Shown here piece by piece: positions 36,260 through 45,223 of a stretch of DNA of 64,000 bases. The notes below the pieces were generated by a model, which searched no databases, was not told the DNA's origin, and saw only the letters and a list, made by a program, of their open reading frames with translations. Origin of the DNA: Flavobacteriales bacterium (GTDB taxonomy: Bacteria > Bacteroidota > Bacteroidia > Flavobacteriales_F > PHOS-HE28); the NCBI GenBank assembly GCA_016705955.1, contig JADJKO010000001.1, forward strand, positions 1 through 64,000, given 5' to 3'. Numbering within the stretch: position 1 is the stretch's first letter; each line of letters starts with the position of its first letter. The position numbers were made by a program, and so were the translations under genes.

Positions 36260-36301
36260 GGTGATGTGAGCCTTCCGGGAATTACCTTTTCCGGACCTCG
36301 C

Positions 36302-38425
36302 ATGCATCCCTCGGACCTCCACGGACCCTGGACCGCGATCCGCCGGGCACCCATGCTCCGCATCGCGTCGCTCTTCGTTGCGGGCATTCTCATCGCTTGG
36401 TTCTTCGATCCACCGTTGCAACCGCTGATCTGGTTGCTGGGTATCGGGGGGATCTGCGCCGCCGTGGTCGTCCTCTTTCCGGGCCTACCACGAACGCGTT
36501 GGCAGCGCGGTGTGGTCCTCGGCATCTGGTTCCTTGCGGCGGGCATCGTATGGCAATCAGTGCGCACACCGGTGAGCGATCCGTTGGGTCTTCACCGGCT
36601 TGATCAACGCGAAGGGCCATGGCTGGCTCGGGTCGAAGCGATCAATGGTGACCGGCCGAAGGTGATCCGCGTCGATGTCTCGATCTTGGCGCGTTTCGAG
36701 AAGGACTCCGTCCGTCCTGTTCGCGGTGGTGCGTTGGCCACGCTGCTTCGTTCACCGGGCGAACCCACACCTGTTGTTGGTGATCTGATCGTGCTGGAGA
36801 CCGGCATCGATCCGATCGACCGCCTGCCCGACCCCGGTGGTTTCGATAGAAGGCAATGGGCGGCGAGTCGTGGCATCCGGCACGAACTGTTCGCTACTGA
36901 AGGCCATTGGCGTGTATCCGGGCACACCTGGCAATGGGTGGATGCGTTCCGGGAGCTACGCGAACGGATCAGCACGTGGTTGAACGGAAGCGAACTGGGC
37001 CTTCGCGAACGCGCATTAGTGAAAGCACTGGTGTTGGGTGAACGTGATGAACTGGACGGTGACCTGCGCGAATCGTTCATGCGCAGTGGAACGATCCACG
37101 TATTGGCGGTGTCGGGCATGCACGTCGGCTTGATCTATGCGATCCTCACGTTCATGGTCGGTTGGTGGGGAAAGGGTAGGGGTGCACGGATCCTGCGCGG
37201 TGTATTGATCCTTGTGGCCTTGTGGGGATATGCCGGACTCACCGGTGCATCGCCCAGCGTGTTGCGCGCGTCCGTGATGTTCAGCTTCTTCACGATCGCA
37301 GGCATGGCGTTGCAGCGATCCGACAACCTGAACAGCTTGTTCGCTGCTGCTTTCTTGTTGCTGGTGTGGGATCCAGGAATGCTCGAACAGGCGGGCTTCC
37401 AATTGTCCTTCCTCGCGGTGTTGGGCATCATTCTCTTCTATCGACCCATTGAGCGATCGTGGTTTCCACGGTGGTCGTGGTTGCACAAAGTGTGGTCACT
37501 CGCCGCGCTTTCGATCTCGGCGCAGTTGCTCACCACGCCGGTCTCACTTCACTTGTTCAAGGCCTTTCCGATCTGGTTCCTTCCGGCGAACTTGATCGTG
37601 GTTGTCGCGGCAGGCTTGGCCGTGTATGGTGGAATTGCGTTGATCGCCTTGTATAAGGTTCCGTTCGTGGGTGCCGCGCTCACATGGGCCATGACCATGC
37701 TCCTCGGTCTTGTAGAACGCACCACCGCATTCTTCGCGGCTCTGCCCGGTTCCTATCCAGCGGTGCGTGTCGGCTTGTCGGATATGGTCCTGATGTACGT
37801 CCTTGTTCTTTCAGCTGGAGCATGGCTGCAATGGCGCTGGCGTTCGGCGTGGTACACCGCCCTGTTGTGCGCCTGTGCATTGCTCGGCATCTGGGGCCAG
37901 CGGGCGGGTTCACGCAACACCACGGATTCCTTCATCGTCTACGATCAACGTGAAGGAGCGTTGGCTGGAATGGTACACGGCCGGGAACTGGTGGTGTGGG
38001 CATCGGCCGATAGTTCGGTCACATCGAAATACACCCAAGCGAAGTTGGCGCGACACCAACGGACCGTGGGGATCGATACGATGATCTTCATCGTGAAGGA
38101 CTCGCTTCCTGATCGCGTTGAAGAAGTTGGCCATTCGATCTTCACTTCGGGGCGATGGCGCTCTGCTCGATTCGATGTGTTGTTCGTATCGGGGGATGAT
38201 GAACCAGCAGTGGATCCGCATCATCGGTTCGATGCGATCGTGATCCACGACGCTGATCGCATGTCGAAGGAAACCGGAGCGACATTGATCGCATCAACGG
38301 ATCATCTTGTCATCGCGGGAGGCGTGACGGCACGTGTGCGGCGGATCCTGCGCACCTTGGCCGCCGATCGCCCCGCAGCCCTCCACGAGGTCAGCCACCG
38401 AGGCGCCTTCACCCTGGAACGATGA
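36302..38425 (+). CDS. comEC: ComEC/Rec2 competence protein without MBL domain
   Basis: A 707-residue polytopic membrane protein. After two N-terminal helices it has an OB-like DUF4131 segment (residues 90-210), then the competence domain with RERALVKALVLGERDELDGD, FMRSGTIHVLAVSGMHVGLIY and LTGASPSVLRASVMFSFF. It ends with a soluble ~140-residue region (IVYDQREGALAGMVHG) that lacks the HPHxDH metal motif of full-length ComEC. ComEC is the inner-membrane channel for DNA uptake, so the organism may be naturally transformable, which would fit the gene-end duplications in this window. The ATG at 36302 is used; GTG 36266 is possible. Confidence 0.88.
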   Translation: MHPSDLHGPWTAIRRAPMLRIASLFVAGILIAWFFDPPLQPLIWLLGIGGICAAVVVLFPGLPRTRWQRGVVLGIWFLAAGIVWQSVRTPVSDPLGLHRLDQREGPWLARVEAINGDRPKVIRVDVSILARFEKDSVRPVRGGALATLLRSPGEPTPVVGDLIVLETGIDPIDRLPDPGGFDRRQWAASRGIRHELFATEGHWRVSGHTWQWVDAFRELRERISTWLNGSELGLRERALVKALVLGERDELDGDLRESFMRSGTIHVLAVSGMHVGLIYAILTFMVGWWGKGRGARILRGVLILVALWGYAGLTGASPSVLRASVMFSFFTIAGMALQRSDNLNSLFAAAFLLLVWDPGMLEQAGFQLSFLAVLGIILFYRPIERSWFPRWSWLHKVWSLAALSISAQLLTTPVSLHLFKAFPIWFLPANLIVVVAAGLAVYGGIALIALYKVPFVGAALTWAMTMLLGLVERTTAFFAALPGSYPAVRVGLSDMVLMYVLVLSAGAWLQWRWRSAWYTALLCACALLGIWGQRAGSRNTTDSFIVYDQREGALAGMVHGRELVVWASADSSVTSKYTQAKLARHQRTVGIDTMIFIVKDSLPDRVEEVGHSIFTSGRWRSARFDVLFVSGDDEPAVDPHHRFDAIVIHDADRMSKETGATLIASTDHLVIAGGVTARVRRILRTLAADRPAALHEVSHRGAFTLER

Positions 38426-38784
38426 TCATCGAACGCACCCGCTGGGTAACCGTCCAGGACACCCGCCTCACCCGCCTCACCGAGGGCAAGCTCGTCCGCA
38501 TCATCGTCCGCAAGCAACCCTTGGCCTTCGTGCGCATGCAGGGCGCCCTCCGCGCCATGCTGGACCAATGCCCCCACCAAGGCAACCCCCTCAGCGGCGG
38601 GTGGGTGGAGGACTGCCACGTGGTCTGTCCATTCCACCGGTTCCACTACGACCCCATCACCGGCAAGAGCAAGCACGGCAGCACCGCGAACGTGCCGGTG
38701 TACGCCGTGGAGGAAACCGCCGATGGCGTCCGCGTCGGCTTCCCCTACACCAGCATCAGCGTGTTCGGTTACAAGCTCTGGTAA
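38422..38784 (+). CDS. Rieske [2Fe-2S] protein
   Basis: A 120-residue single Rieske domain. Cluster ligands are visible as CPHQGNPLSGGW (Cys-X-His) about residue 51 and CPFHRFHYD (Cys-X2-His) about residue 70. It has no transmembrane helix or oxygenase domain, so it is a soluble ferredoxin-like Rieske protein or a nitrite-reductase NirD-like small subunit. Its start overlaps the comEC stop by four bases (ATGA), showing translational coupling. Its redox partner is not in view. Confidence 0.88.
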   Translation: MIIERTRWVTVQDTRLTRLTEGKLVRIIVRKQPLAFVRMQGALRAMLDQCPHQGNPLSGGWVEDCHVVCPFHRFHYDPITGKSKHGSTANVPVYAVEETADGVRVGFPYTSISVFGYKLW

Positions 38785-38808
38785 CGTTCTCGCTCCTCCC
38801 CGGCGCAC

Positions 38809-39693
38809 TCACAACGCACTCAGCGGGAACACCTCCTTTACGCGGATCCCCTTCTCGGTCATCTCCACCGTGCAACATTGGTGTACGGGGTCATGCTCGA
38901 AGAAGAGCACGAACTCCTGCTTCGCCGCACTTTCCAGCAAGCTCGCCTTCTCACCCAGCGTCAGCAACGGCCGCGTGTCATACGCCATCACCCACGCCAC
39001 CGGGATGTGATGGATGCTTGGCAACAGATCCGCCATGAACACCACCGTGCGCCGCTTGTATTGGATGTGCGGCAGCATCATCGCATCCGTGTGCCCATGC
39101 ACCGTGTACACCTCGAACCCGGGAAGGAAGCCCCGGAAGTATTCGTTGATGGGCGTGACACCAGGTCCCAACGTGCGCGGTTGCAGGCCCACGAACTTCA
39201 ACTGCCCACTCTCCTTTATCGGCCCGATGTTCTCCTTCAGGAAGCTCGCCTTCTCCCGCGCGTTGGGGTACGTGGCCCAAGCCCAGTGGTGTTCGTTGCT
39301 CCAGTACGTCGCGTTCTTGAAGGCGGGTTCATACCCATCACGCGCGCTGTTCCATTGGATCGATCCACCGCAGTGATCGAAGTGCAGGTGCGTGAGGAAT
39401 ACATCCGTGATGTCATCGCGCGAGAACCCCGCCTTCTTCAACGAACCGTCCAATGTCGCGTCGCCATGCGGCTCGTAATGGCTGAAGAACTTCGCGTCCT
39501 GCTTATCGCCCATACCGTTGTCGATCAGGATCAGTCGGTCACCGTCCTCCACCAAAAGGCAACGCATCGCCCATGTACACAAGTTCCGCTCATCGGGTGG
39601 ATGTCTCTTGCTCCAAATGGACTTCGGCACTACACCGAACATGGCGCCGCCATCCAACTTGAAGAAACCGGTATCGATCGGGTGAAGGGTCAT
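38809..39693 (-). CDS. Metallo-beta-lactamase fold hydrolase
   Basis: A 294-residue soluble enzyme starting MTLHPIDTGFFKLDGG. The zinc motif FLTHLHFDHCGG (His-X-His-X-Asp-His) lies at about residue 110; YTVHGHTDAMMLPH and VFMADLLPSIHHIP supply later ligands. The layout resembles quorum-quenching lactonases and related Bacteroidota hydrolases, but the substrate cannot be fixed from sequence. The ATG at 39693 is preferred to 39777, because the added residues overlap the divergent mpl promoter region. Confidence 0.85.
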   Translation of the reverse strand: MTLHPIDTGFFKLDGGAMFGVVPKSIWSKRHPPDERNLCTWAMRCLLVEDGDRLILIDNGMGDKQDAKFFSHYEPHGDATLDGSLKKAGFSRDDITDVFLTHLHFDHCGGSIQWNSARDGYEPAFKNATYWSNEHHWAWATYPNAREKASFLKENIGPIKESGQLKFVGLQPRTLGPGVTPINEYFRGFLPGFEVYTVHGHTDAMMLPHIQYKRRTVVFMADLLPSIHHIPVAWVMAYDTRPLLTLGEKASLLESAAKQEFVLFFEHDPVHQCCTVEMTEKGIRVKEVFPLSAL

Positions 39694-39803
39694 GGTGCGA
39701 AGATCGCTATCCACCGGCGGGGTCGCTCCATTGACAAGAACGCGTGAACAGAAGAAGGCCTCGACATCAGCGGGCATCGATCAGCTCCGCCACCTTTGCG
39801 CCC

Positions 39804-41165
39804 ATGAAACGCGTCCATTTCATCGCCATCGGCGGCAGCGCCATGCACAACCTGGCCATCGCCTTGCAACGGCAAGGTTTCGATGTGTCCGGGAGTGATG
39901 ATGAGATCTTCGAACCCAGTCGCAGTCGTCTTGATCGCTTGGGTCTGCTCCCCGACAAGGAGGGCTGGCGACCGGAGGACATCACGCCGGACATCGACGC
40001 GGTGATCCTCGGCATGCACGCACGCATCGACAATCCCGAACTGAAGCGCGCGCAGGAACTCGGGATCCCCGTGTTCAGCTATCCGTCCTATTTCTACGAG
40101 CGCACCAGGAACAAGACCCGTGTGGTCATCGGTGGGTCGCACGGCAAGACGACCATCACCAGTATGATCGTCCATGTGCTCCGGCAAGCGAATGTGGAGT
40201 TCGATTACCTCGTGGGTGCGCAGTTGGATGGCTTCGACTGCATGGTGAAACTGAGCGAAAGCAGCAGTGTGGCCATCATCGAGGGGGATGAATACCTCGC
40301 CTCCGCACTGGAACCCGTACCCAAGTTCCACTTGTACAAACCGGACATCGCGCTCATCAGCGGTATCGCGTGGGATCACATCAACGTCTTCAAGACCTAC
40401 GAGAGCTACGTGGAGCAGTTCCGCAAGTTCATCGCGCTGGTGGAGCCCGGCGGGAAGTTGGTGTACTGCGCCGAGGATGCGGAGGTGAAGAAGCTGGCGG
40501 AAGAGAAGGAGGTCAAGGAGGTGAAGGTGGGTTACGGTACTCCGAAGCACCGGATCGAGGACGGCGTCACCACCCTGGAGACCAATAACGGAGACCTCCC
40601 GCTTCAGGTCTTCGGCAGGCACAACCTCCAGAACCTCGAAGGTGCGCGGCACGTGTGTCACTTGCTTGGTATCGGCGACAGGGAGTTCTACGCCGCTATG
40701 CGCACCTTCCACGGCGCGGCTCGTCGCTTGGAGAAACTCGCCGAGGTTCCGGGCCGCAGCGTCTTCAAGGACTTCGCGCACTCACCGAGCAAACTCGCCG
40801 CAACACTCCAAGCCGTGCGTGAACAGTTCCCTGCTCGCCGGCTTGTGGCGTGCATGGAGTTGCACACATACAGCAGCCTCAGTGAAGGGTTCCTCGACCA
40901 GTACGCCGGATGCATGAACGACGCCGATCGCGCCATCGTCTTCTACGATCCGCACGCGGTGCAACTCAAGCGTTTGCCGCCGATCCCACCCGAACGTGTA
41001 AAGAAGGCCTTCGGTCGTGAGGACCTGCTTGTGCTCAACGATCCGATCGCGGTGATGGGCGCAGTGCGCGATGGCATCGAGGGCGAAAGCGTACTGCTGA
41101 TGATGAGCAGCGGCAACTTCGGCGGCGTCGATCTTCAGGCGCTCAGCGAAGCATTCATCGCTTGA
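39804..41165 (+). CDS. mpl: UDP-N-acetylmuramate:L-alanyl-gamma-D-glutamyl-meso-DAP ligase Mpl
   Basis: A 453-residue Mur-ligase-family enzyme that attaches recycled tripeptide to UDP-MurNAc. The N-terminal Rossmann part begins VHFIAIGGSAMHNLAIALQ; the ATP-binding loop is VVIGGSHGKTTITSM (about residue 110); IIEGDEYLASALE and GIAWDHINVFKTYESY are central-domain motifs; the C-terminal domain has KDFAHSPSKLAATLQAV. MurC has a similar layout, but the GDEY and AHSPSK sequences favour Mpl. It overlaps the convergent DUF4199 gene by 11 bases at the 3' end. Confidence 0.92.
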   Translation: MKRVHFIAIGGSAMHNLAIALQRQGFDVSGSDDEIFEPSRSRLDRLGLLPDKEGWRPEDITPDIDAVILGMHARIDNPELKRAQELGIPVFSYPSYFYERTRNKTRVVIGGSHGKTTITSMIVHVLRQANVEFDYLVGAQLDGFDCMVKLSESSSVAIIEGDEYLASALEPVPKFHLYKPDIALISGIAWDHINVFKTYESYVEQFRKFIALVEPGGKLVYCAEDAEVKKLAEEKEVKEVKVGYGTPKHRIEDGVTTLETNNGDLPLQVFGRHNLQNLEGARHVCHLLGIGDREFYAAMRTFHGAARRLEKLAEVPGRSVFKDFAHSPSKLAATLQAVREQFPARRLVACMELHTYSSLSEGFLDQYAGCMNDADRAIVFYDPHAVQLKRLPPIPPERVKKAFGREDLLVLNDPIAVMGAVRDGIEGESVLLMMSSGNFGGVDLQALSEAFIA

Positions 41166-41631
41166 ACTTCCGCAGCACCTTGTGGTGCAGCATCCCGATG
41201 ACGAGCGCGTTCATCGCACCATTCGCCAGCAACGCGAAGAAGGTGATGCTCGCGTAGTTGAATGGCGTGAAGAACTTCGTGAGTCGCGGCCGGATGATCG
41301 CTTCGTCCTGTCCTTCCCGCATCCCACGCGCCACCATGTCATCCACGCGGATCTGGAAAGTATGGCTCTCGACCCTGGTGTAATAGAACCAGAGGAAGGC
41401 GGTGATGATCACCGCATAGAGTGCGGCCGCCTTGAAGCCCTCGCGCATCAGGTCGGGGAAGCCTGCACGCTTGTCGCGCGTCAACAACCGGCTGCATGTG
41501 AAGAACACCACGGTGACCATGGCCAGAAAATGCACAAGCATGAAGTCCGTTCCCTCCGGCGCGCGATCCATCGTGTAGAGGATCATGCGCAGTGCGATGA
41601 CGGCGAGTGCGGTGAGCGCGGCGAGGATCAT
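41155..41631 (-). CDS. DUF4199 membrane protein
   Basis: A 158-residue protein with four membrane helices (LAALTALAVIALRMILY, FLAMVTVVFFTCS, ALYAVIITAFLWFYYT, SITFFALLANGAMNALV) and a soluble loop with VDDMVARGMREGQDEA between helices three and four, the plan of the Bacteroidota DUF4199 family. Function unknown. It converges with mpl (11-base overlap). Directly upstream of its ATG lies the left arm of the inverted repeat that brackets the four-helix-bundle gene. Confidence 0.85.
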   Translation of the reverse strand: MILAALTALAVIALRMILYTMDRAPEGTDFMLVHFLAMVTVVFFTCSRLLTRDKRAGFPDLMREGFKAAALYAVIITAFLWFYYTRVESHTFQIRVDDMVARGMREGQDEAIIRPRLTKFFTPFNYASITFFALLANGAMNALVIGMLHHKVLRKFKR

Positions 41632-41638
41632 TCAGTTA

Positions 41639-41672
41639 GGAGCAGGCGCAGGAGCAGGGGCAAGTGATCATC
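41639..41672. repeat. Left arm of inverted repeat around the four-helix-bundle gene
   Basis: GGAGCAGGCGCAGGAGCAGG... matches the reverse complement of 42099-42132 at 29 of 34 positions. Confidence 0.75.
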
Positions 41673-41673
41673 G

Positions 41674-42057
41674 TCAGCGGTGGCGATCATCCTTCGCACC
41701 ATACTTGCCGGGGTTCTCGATCATGTCGCCCAACATACGACCGACCTCTTCAGAAAGAGCCGTGATCGCTTCGATATCTTCTGTGGTCACGTACCCGGAA
41801 GCAACGGCATGGTCAAGCCATACCTGAGTTTCCGAATTCTCGGCATCGGCATCCGTCATCTTGGCGACGAAGTGAAGGGGATAGCGCTTCTTGCGGTAGC
41901 CTTCCGCCAACTGCGCCGCAATAGACCGTGATGAGCGACGGATCTGGTCGATCAATGAGTACTTCTCTTCAGGAGGGAATCGCTTGGAGAGTAGAAAGAT
42001 CGCGTTGGCCAGCTCGAACGCTTTCTTGTACACGGTAAGATCCTTGAATCCCGCCAT
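41674..42057 (-). CDS. Four-helix-bundle protein (S23/IVS-encoded family)
   Basis: A 127-residue helical protein with the family pattern: FKDLTVYKKAFELANAIF, FPPEEKYSLIDQIRRSSRSI, AAQLAEGYRKK, and two further helices ending LGDMIENPGKYG. Members are found inside 23S rRNA intervening sequences and in many genomes as stray genes; the fold is shared with Avd accessory proteins of diversity-generating retroelements, which bind nucleic acid. Here the gene is bracketed by 34-bp inverted repeats (41639-41672 and 42099-42132) and inserted between DUF4199 and rho, so it looks like a small mobile unit. Confidence 0.9.
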   Translation of the reverse strand: MAGFKDLTVYKKAFELANAIFLLSKRFPPEEKYSLIDQIRRSSRSIAAQLAEGYRKKRYPLHFVAKMTDADAENSETQVWLDHAVASGYVTTEDIEAITALSEEVGRMLGDMIENPGKYGAKDDRHR

Positions 42058-42098
42058 TGGAGTTGTCCGTGAAAGGAAAGATCGTAAGGGATCGATGG

Positions 42099-42132
42099 GA
42101 TGATCGTTTGCCCTTGTTCCTGCCCCTGCTCC
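42099..42132. repeat. Right arm of inverted repeat around the four-helix-bundle gene
   Basis: GATGATCGTTTGCCCTTGTT..., ending CCTGCCCCTGCTCC. It ends 10 bases before the rho stop codon region on the opposite side. Confidence 0.75.
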
Positions 42133-42142
42133 TTACGTTCGG

Positions 42143-44035
42143 CTAGCCGTTCATCGAGACCAGGAACTCCTCGTTGCTCTTGGTCCCTTCCATGTGCTTC
42201 TTCACGAACTCCATCGCTTCCACACTGTTCATGTCGGCCAAGTGCTTGCGCAGGATCCACGTGCGTTGCATCACTTCCTTGCCGTGCAGGAGATCATCGC
42301 GACGTGTGCCGCTGCCGAGGATATCAATGGCCGGGAATATCCTGCGATTGCTGATCTTCCGATCGAGCTGCAGTTCCATATTGCCGGTGCCTTTGAATTC
42401 CTCGAAGATCACCTCGTCCATCTTGCTTCCGGTTTCCACGAGCGCGGTAGCGAGGATGGTGAGCGAGCCACCGTTCTCGATCTTTCGCGCAGCACCGAAG
42501 AAGCGCTTCGGTTTCTGCAAGGCGTTGGCATCCACGCCACCACTGAGGATCTTGCCGCTGGCGGGCTGTACCGTGTTGTATGCACGCGCCAAACGCGTGA
42601 TCGAATCGAGGAGGATCACCACATCGTGGCCGCATTCCACCATCGCCTTCGCCTTCTCCAACACGATACCTGCGACCTGCACGTGGCGTGATGCGGGTTC
42701 ATCGAACGTGCTCGCGATCACTTCAGCATTCACGCTGCGCGCCATGTCCGTCACTTCCTCCGGACGCTCATCTATGAGCAGGACGATGAGGTATGCCTCC
42801 GGATGATTCGCCGCGATCGCATTCGCCACTTCCTTCAGCAGGACCGTCTTACCGGTCTTCGGTTGTGCCACGATCAATCCGCGCTGTCCTTTACCGATCG
42901 GTGCGAACAGGTCCACCACACGCATGCTGATGGTCGTCTCCTTGCCGGCGAGGTTGAACTTCTCATCCGGGAAGAGCGGTGTGAGGAATTTGAACGGAAC
43001 ACGGTCCCGCACCCATTCCGGATCGCGACCGTTGATCCGATCGATCTTCACGAGTGGAAAGAACTTGTCGCCTTCACGCGGCGGGCGCACATAGCCCATC
43101 ACCGTGTCGCCGAGCTTCAAGCCGTATTGCTTCACCTGCTGCTGGCCCACATACACATCGTCCGGTGAGGCGAGGTAGTTGTAATCGCTGCTGCGCAGGA
43201 AGCCATAGCCCTCGGGCATGAGTTCCAGCACGCCTTCACATTCCACGAAGGCATCGAAGTTGATCTGCTCGCGTTGCGGCTGCCGATCTTGTTGGTTGCG
43301 GTCCTGCTGGCCACGGTCCTGCTGGCCACGGTCTTGTTGACCACGGTCCTGCTGCCCACGGTCCTGTTGTCCGCGTTCGTTGCGTTGATCACCGCCGCGT
43401 TGGTCATTGCGCTGCTGGCCTTCCTGATTCCCTTGTGGGCGATCATCCTTCTGGTCCCGGTCACCGCGATCGTTCCGGTCCCCACGGTCGTTCCGTCCTC
43501 CGCGATCGTTCCGGTCCCCACGGTCGTTCCGTCCTCCGCGATCCTGCTGTTGGTCGCGCTGAACGCCTTGTTGCTGGCGATCATCGCCGCGACGCCGATC
43601 ATCGGGCCTGTTCCTGCCTTCGTTCGGACGTCCCTCATGGGCCGTTGGAGCAGGGGGCGGTGCTTCAGCCTTCACCTTTTTCTTGTCGTCGGTGGAAGTC
43701 TCCTCCTCCTCATCATCCTCATCATCATCGTCTTCACCCTCCTCGTCATCCTCCTCCTCGTCATCGTCACCGTTCTCATCGGAAGCGGCGGGTGGCTCGG
43801 GATCTTCCTCCACCACCGGTTCATCCGCCGTGGCGAGTTCGGTCAGGTCCTTCTCATTCCCCACGAACGAGGGAAGGATCGCGCGATCAGCGCCCGCCTG
43901 GCCGTCCTGGCTTTCCAGGATCTTCGCGATGAGGTCCTGTTTCTTCAGCGCTTCCACCTTCTTCAGGTTGAGCTTTTTGGCGACCTCCTTCAATTCGGAG
44001 ATCTTCATTGCGCTGAGCGCGGCTTGATCATACAT
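42143..44035 (-). CDS. rho: Transcription termination factor Rho with long charged insert
   Basis: A 630-residue Rho. Residues 1-45 form the N-terminal helix bundle (MKISELKEVAKKLNLKKVEA). Residues 50-265 are a low-complexity insert: an acidic stretch of Asp/Glu, then Arg/Gly/Asn/Asp/Gln repeats (DRGGRNDRGDRND, five GQQDR units). Residues 268-340 are the RNA-binding CSD (GVLELMPEGYGFLRSSDYNY), and the rest is the ATPase motor with AQPKTGKTVLLKEVA, LIDERPEEVTDM and GGVDANALQKPKRFFGAARK. Such inserts are known in Bacteroidota and may promote RNA binding or phase separation. It is single-copy and divergent from DUF4293. Confidence 0.97.
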   Translation of the reverse strand: MYDQAALSAMKISELKEVAKKLNLKKVEALKKQDLIAKILESQDGQAGADRAILPSFVGNEKDLTELATADEPVVEEDPEPPAASDENGDDDEEEDDEEGEDDDDEDDEEEETSTDDKKKVKAEAPPPAPTAHEGRPNEGRNRPDDRRRGDDRQQQGVQRDQQQDRGGRNDRGDRNDRGGRNDRGDRNDRGDRDQKDDRPQGNQEGQQRNDQRGGDQRNERGQQDRGQQDRGQQDRGQQDRGQQDRNQQDRQPQREQINFDAFVECEGVLELMPEGYGFLRSSDYNYLASPDDVYVGQQQVKQYGLKLGDTVMGYVRPPREGDKFFPLVKIDRINGRDPEWVRDRVPFKFLTPLFPDEKFNLAGKETTISMRVVDLFAPIGKGQRGLIVAQPKTGKTVLLKEVANAIAANHPEAYLIVLLIDERPEEVTDMARSVNAEVIASTFDEPASRHVQVAGIVLEKAKAMVECGHDVVILLDSITRLARAYNTVQPASGKILSGGVDANALQKPKRFFGAARKIENGGSLTILATALVETGSKMDEVIFEEFKGTGNMELQLDRKISNRRIFPAIDILGSGTRRDDLLHGKEVMQRTWILRKHLADMNSVEAMEFVKKHMEGTKSNEEFLVSMNG

Positions 44036-44232
44036 GGACCGTAGGTGTGGTGGGAGAGCGGCGTGCGTTTACGCCTTGCGGAAAGCCTCGAAGGGCTTCA
44101 ATGGTTCCGAAAAAAAGCTTCTTGGTCGGGAACAGGTGCCGAATGGCGCCCGAAGGGTAGTACAGCGCAAACCTAAGGCGGATCCGCCAATGTGCAAGCC
44201 CCGGGTTTCCATCTTTGCGGACCCCTTCACCG

Positions 44233-44706
44233 ATGCTACAGCGTATCCAATCCCTTTTCCTGCTGTTGGCAGGTGCCCTTTCCCTGCTCACGTGGGCCAC
44301 ACCTGTTCGCACGTACACGAGCGGGACCAGCGAATTGTTGATGCTAACACGGGGAATTCAGCAGAGCGACGGAACGCCAATGGCCGATGTCTCCATGCCG
44401 GTGCCCTTCCACGTGATCCACACGGTGATCGGTCTTGCCTTCCTCGTGTCCATCTTTCTGTATCGGAACCGCATACGGCAGGCGCGGATCATCCGTGGCA
44501 CTTGGCTGGTAGCCTTGTTGAATGGTGTGCTCCAATTCATATCAAGCCGGTCCTTGGATGCGTACCTGCGCGATAGTGGCGAGGTCGTTGGCCACTACGG
44601 TATCTCCTTTTACATCCCCATCGCGGTGGTGGTCTTTGCCATCCTCGCGGAGCGCGCCATCAAGAAGGATGATGAACTGGTGCGGAGCGCGGATCGGTTG
44701 CGCTAG
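44233..44706 (+). CDS. DUF4293 membrane protein
   Basis: A 157-residue protein with four membrane helices, beginning MLQRIQSLFLLLAGALS, as is usual for the Bacteroidota DUF4293 family; the second helix lies at VIHTVIGLAFLVSIFLY and the last at ISFYIPIAVVVFAILAE. Function unknown. The family commonly sits next to rho, as here. The ATG at 44233 fits the family start. The last ~105 bp of the gene are duplicated at 45001-45105 within the REP field. Confidence 0.88.
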   Translation: MLQRIQSLFLLLAGALSLLTWATPVRTYTSGTSELLMLTRGIQQSDGTPMADVSMPVPFHVIHTVIGLAFLVSIFLYRNRIRQARIIRGTWLVALLNGVLQFISSRSLDAYLRDSGEVVGHYGISFYIPIAVVVFAILAERAIKKDDELVRSADRLR

Positions 44707-44722
44707 CGTTTACGTTTCTCGC

Positions 44723-45003
44723 TTATTGGATATTGATGGGTTGCCGTCGCAAGACCCCGAAGGGGTCACAGCATGTAGAACTTATTGGATATTGACGGGT
44801 TGCCGTCGCAAGACCCTGAAGGGATCACAGCATGTAGAACATATTGGATAGTGATGGGTTGCCGTCGCAAGTCCCCGAAGGGGTCACAGCATGTAGAACA
44901 TATTGGATAGTGATGGGTTGCCGTCGCAAGACCCCGAAGGGGTCACAGCATGTAGAACATGATCGTCGGTTCAACACGACCCCGAAGGGGTCGCAGCCTA
45001 TTC
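44723..45003. repeat. Tandem 60-bp REP units after DUF4293
   Basis: Four tandem units of about 59-62 bp (44723-44960), each carrying GACCCCGAAGGGGTC, a 15-base REP hairpin, inside GGGTTGCCGTCGCAAG...CACAGCATGTAGAAC. The last is followed by a different REP, CGACCCCGAAGGGGTCGCAG (about 44978-44998). Units differ at a few bases. Confidence 0.85.
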
Positions 45004-45105
45004 TCCTTTTATATCCCCATCGCGGTGGTGGTCTTTGCCATCCTCGCGGAGCGCGCCATCAAGAAGGATGATGAAATGGTGCGGAGCGCGGACCGGTTGC
45101 GCTAG
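45001..45105 (+). pseudogene. Duplicate of the 3' end of the DUF4293 gene
   Basis: Reads FYIPIAVVVFAILAERAIKK to the stop at 45103, with three or four base changes from 44602-44706. The copy continues into the following TTTCTCGCTTATTGG and one REP unit (45122-45182), so gene end and first REP were copied together. Confidence 0.85.
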
Positions 45106-45121
45106 CGTTTACATTTCTCGC

Positions 45122-45222
45122 TTATTGGATATTGATGGGTTGCCGACGCAAGACCCCGAAGGGGTCACAGCATGTAGAACATGATCGTTGGTTCGACACG
45201 ACCCCGAAGGGGTCGCAGCCTA
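45122..45222. repeat. REP units next to the 3' end of the RAYT gene
   Basis: One 60-bp unit with GACCCCGAAGGGGTC and one CGACCCCGAAGGGGTCGCAG hairpin (about 45198-45217) directly against the transposase stop. Confidence 0.8.
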
Positions 45223-45223
45223 T

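Noticed and set aside
43274..44044. Plus-strand membrane-like ORF opposite rho
   Set aside because: Mirror of the rho low-complexity insert; rho on the other strand is certain.
44723..45182. CRISPR-like repeats of about 60 bp
   Set aside because: Units are nearly identical along their entire length and contain REP hairpins; no spacers.
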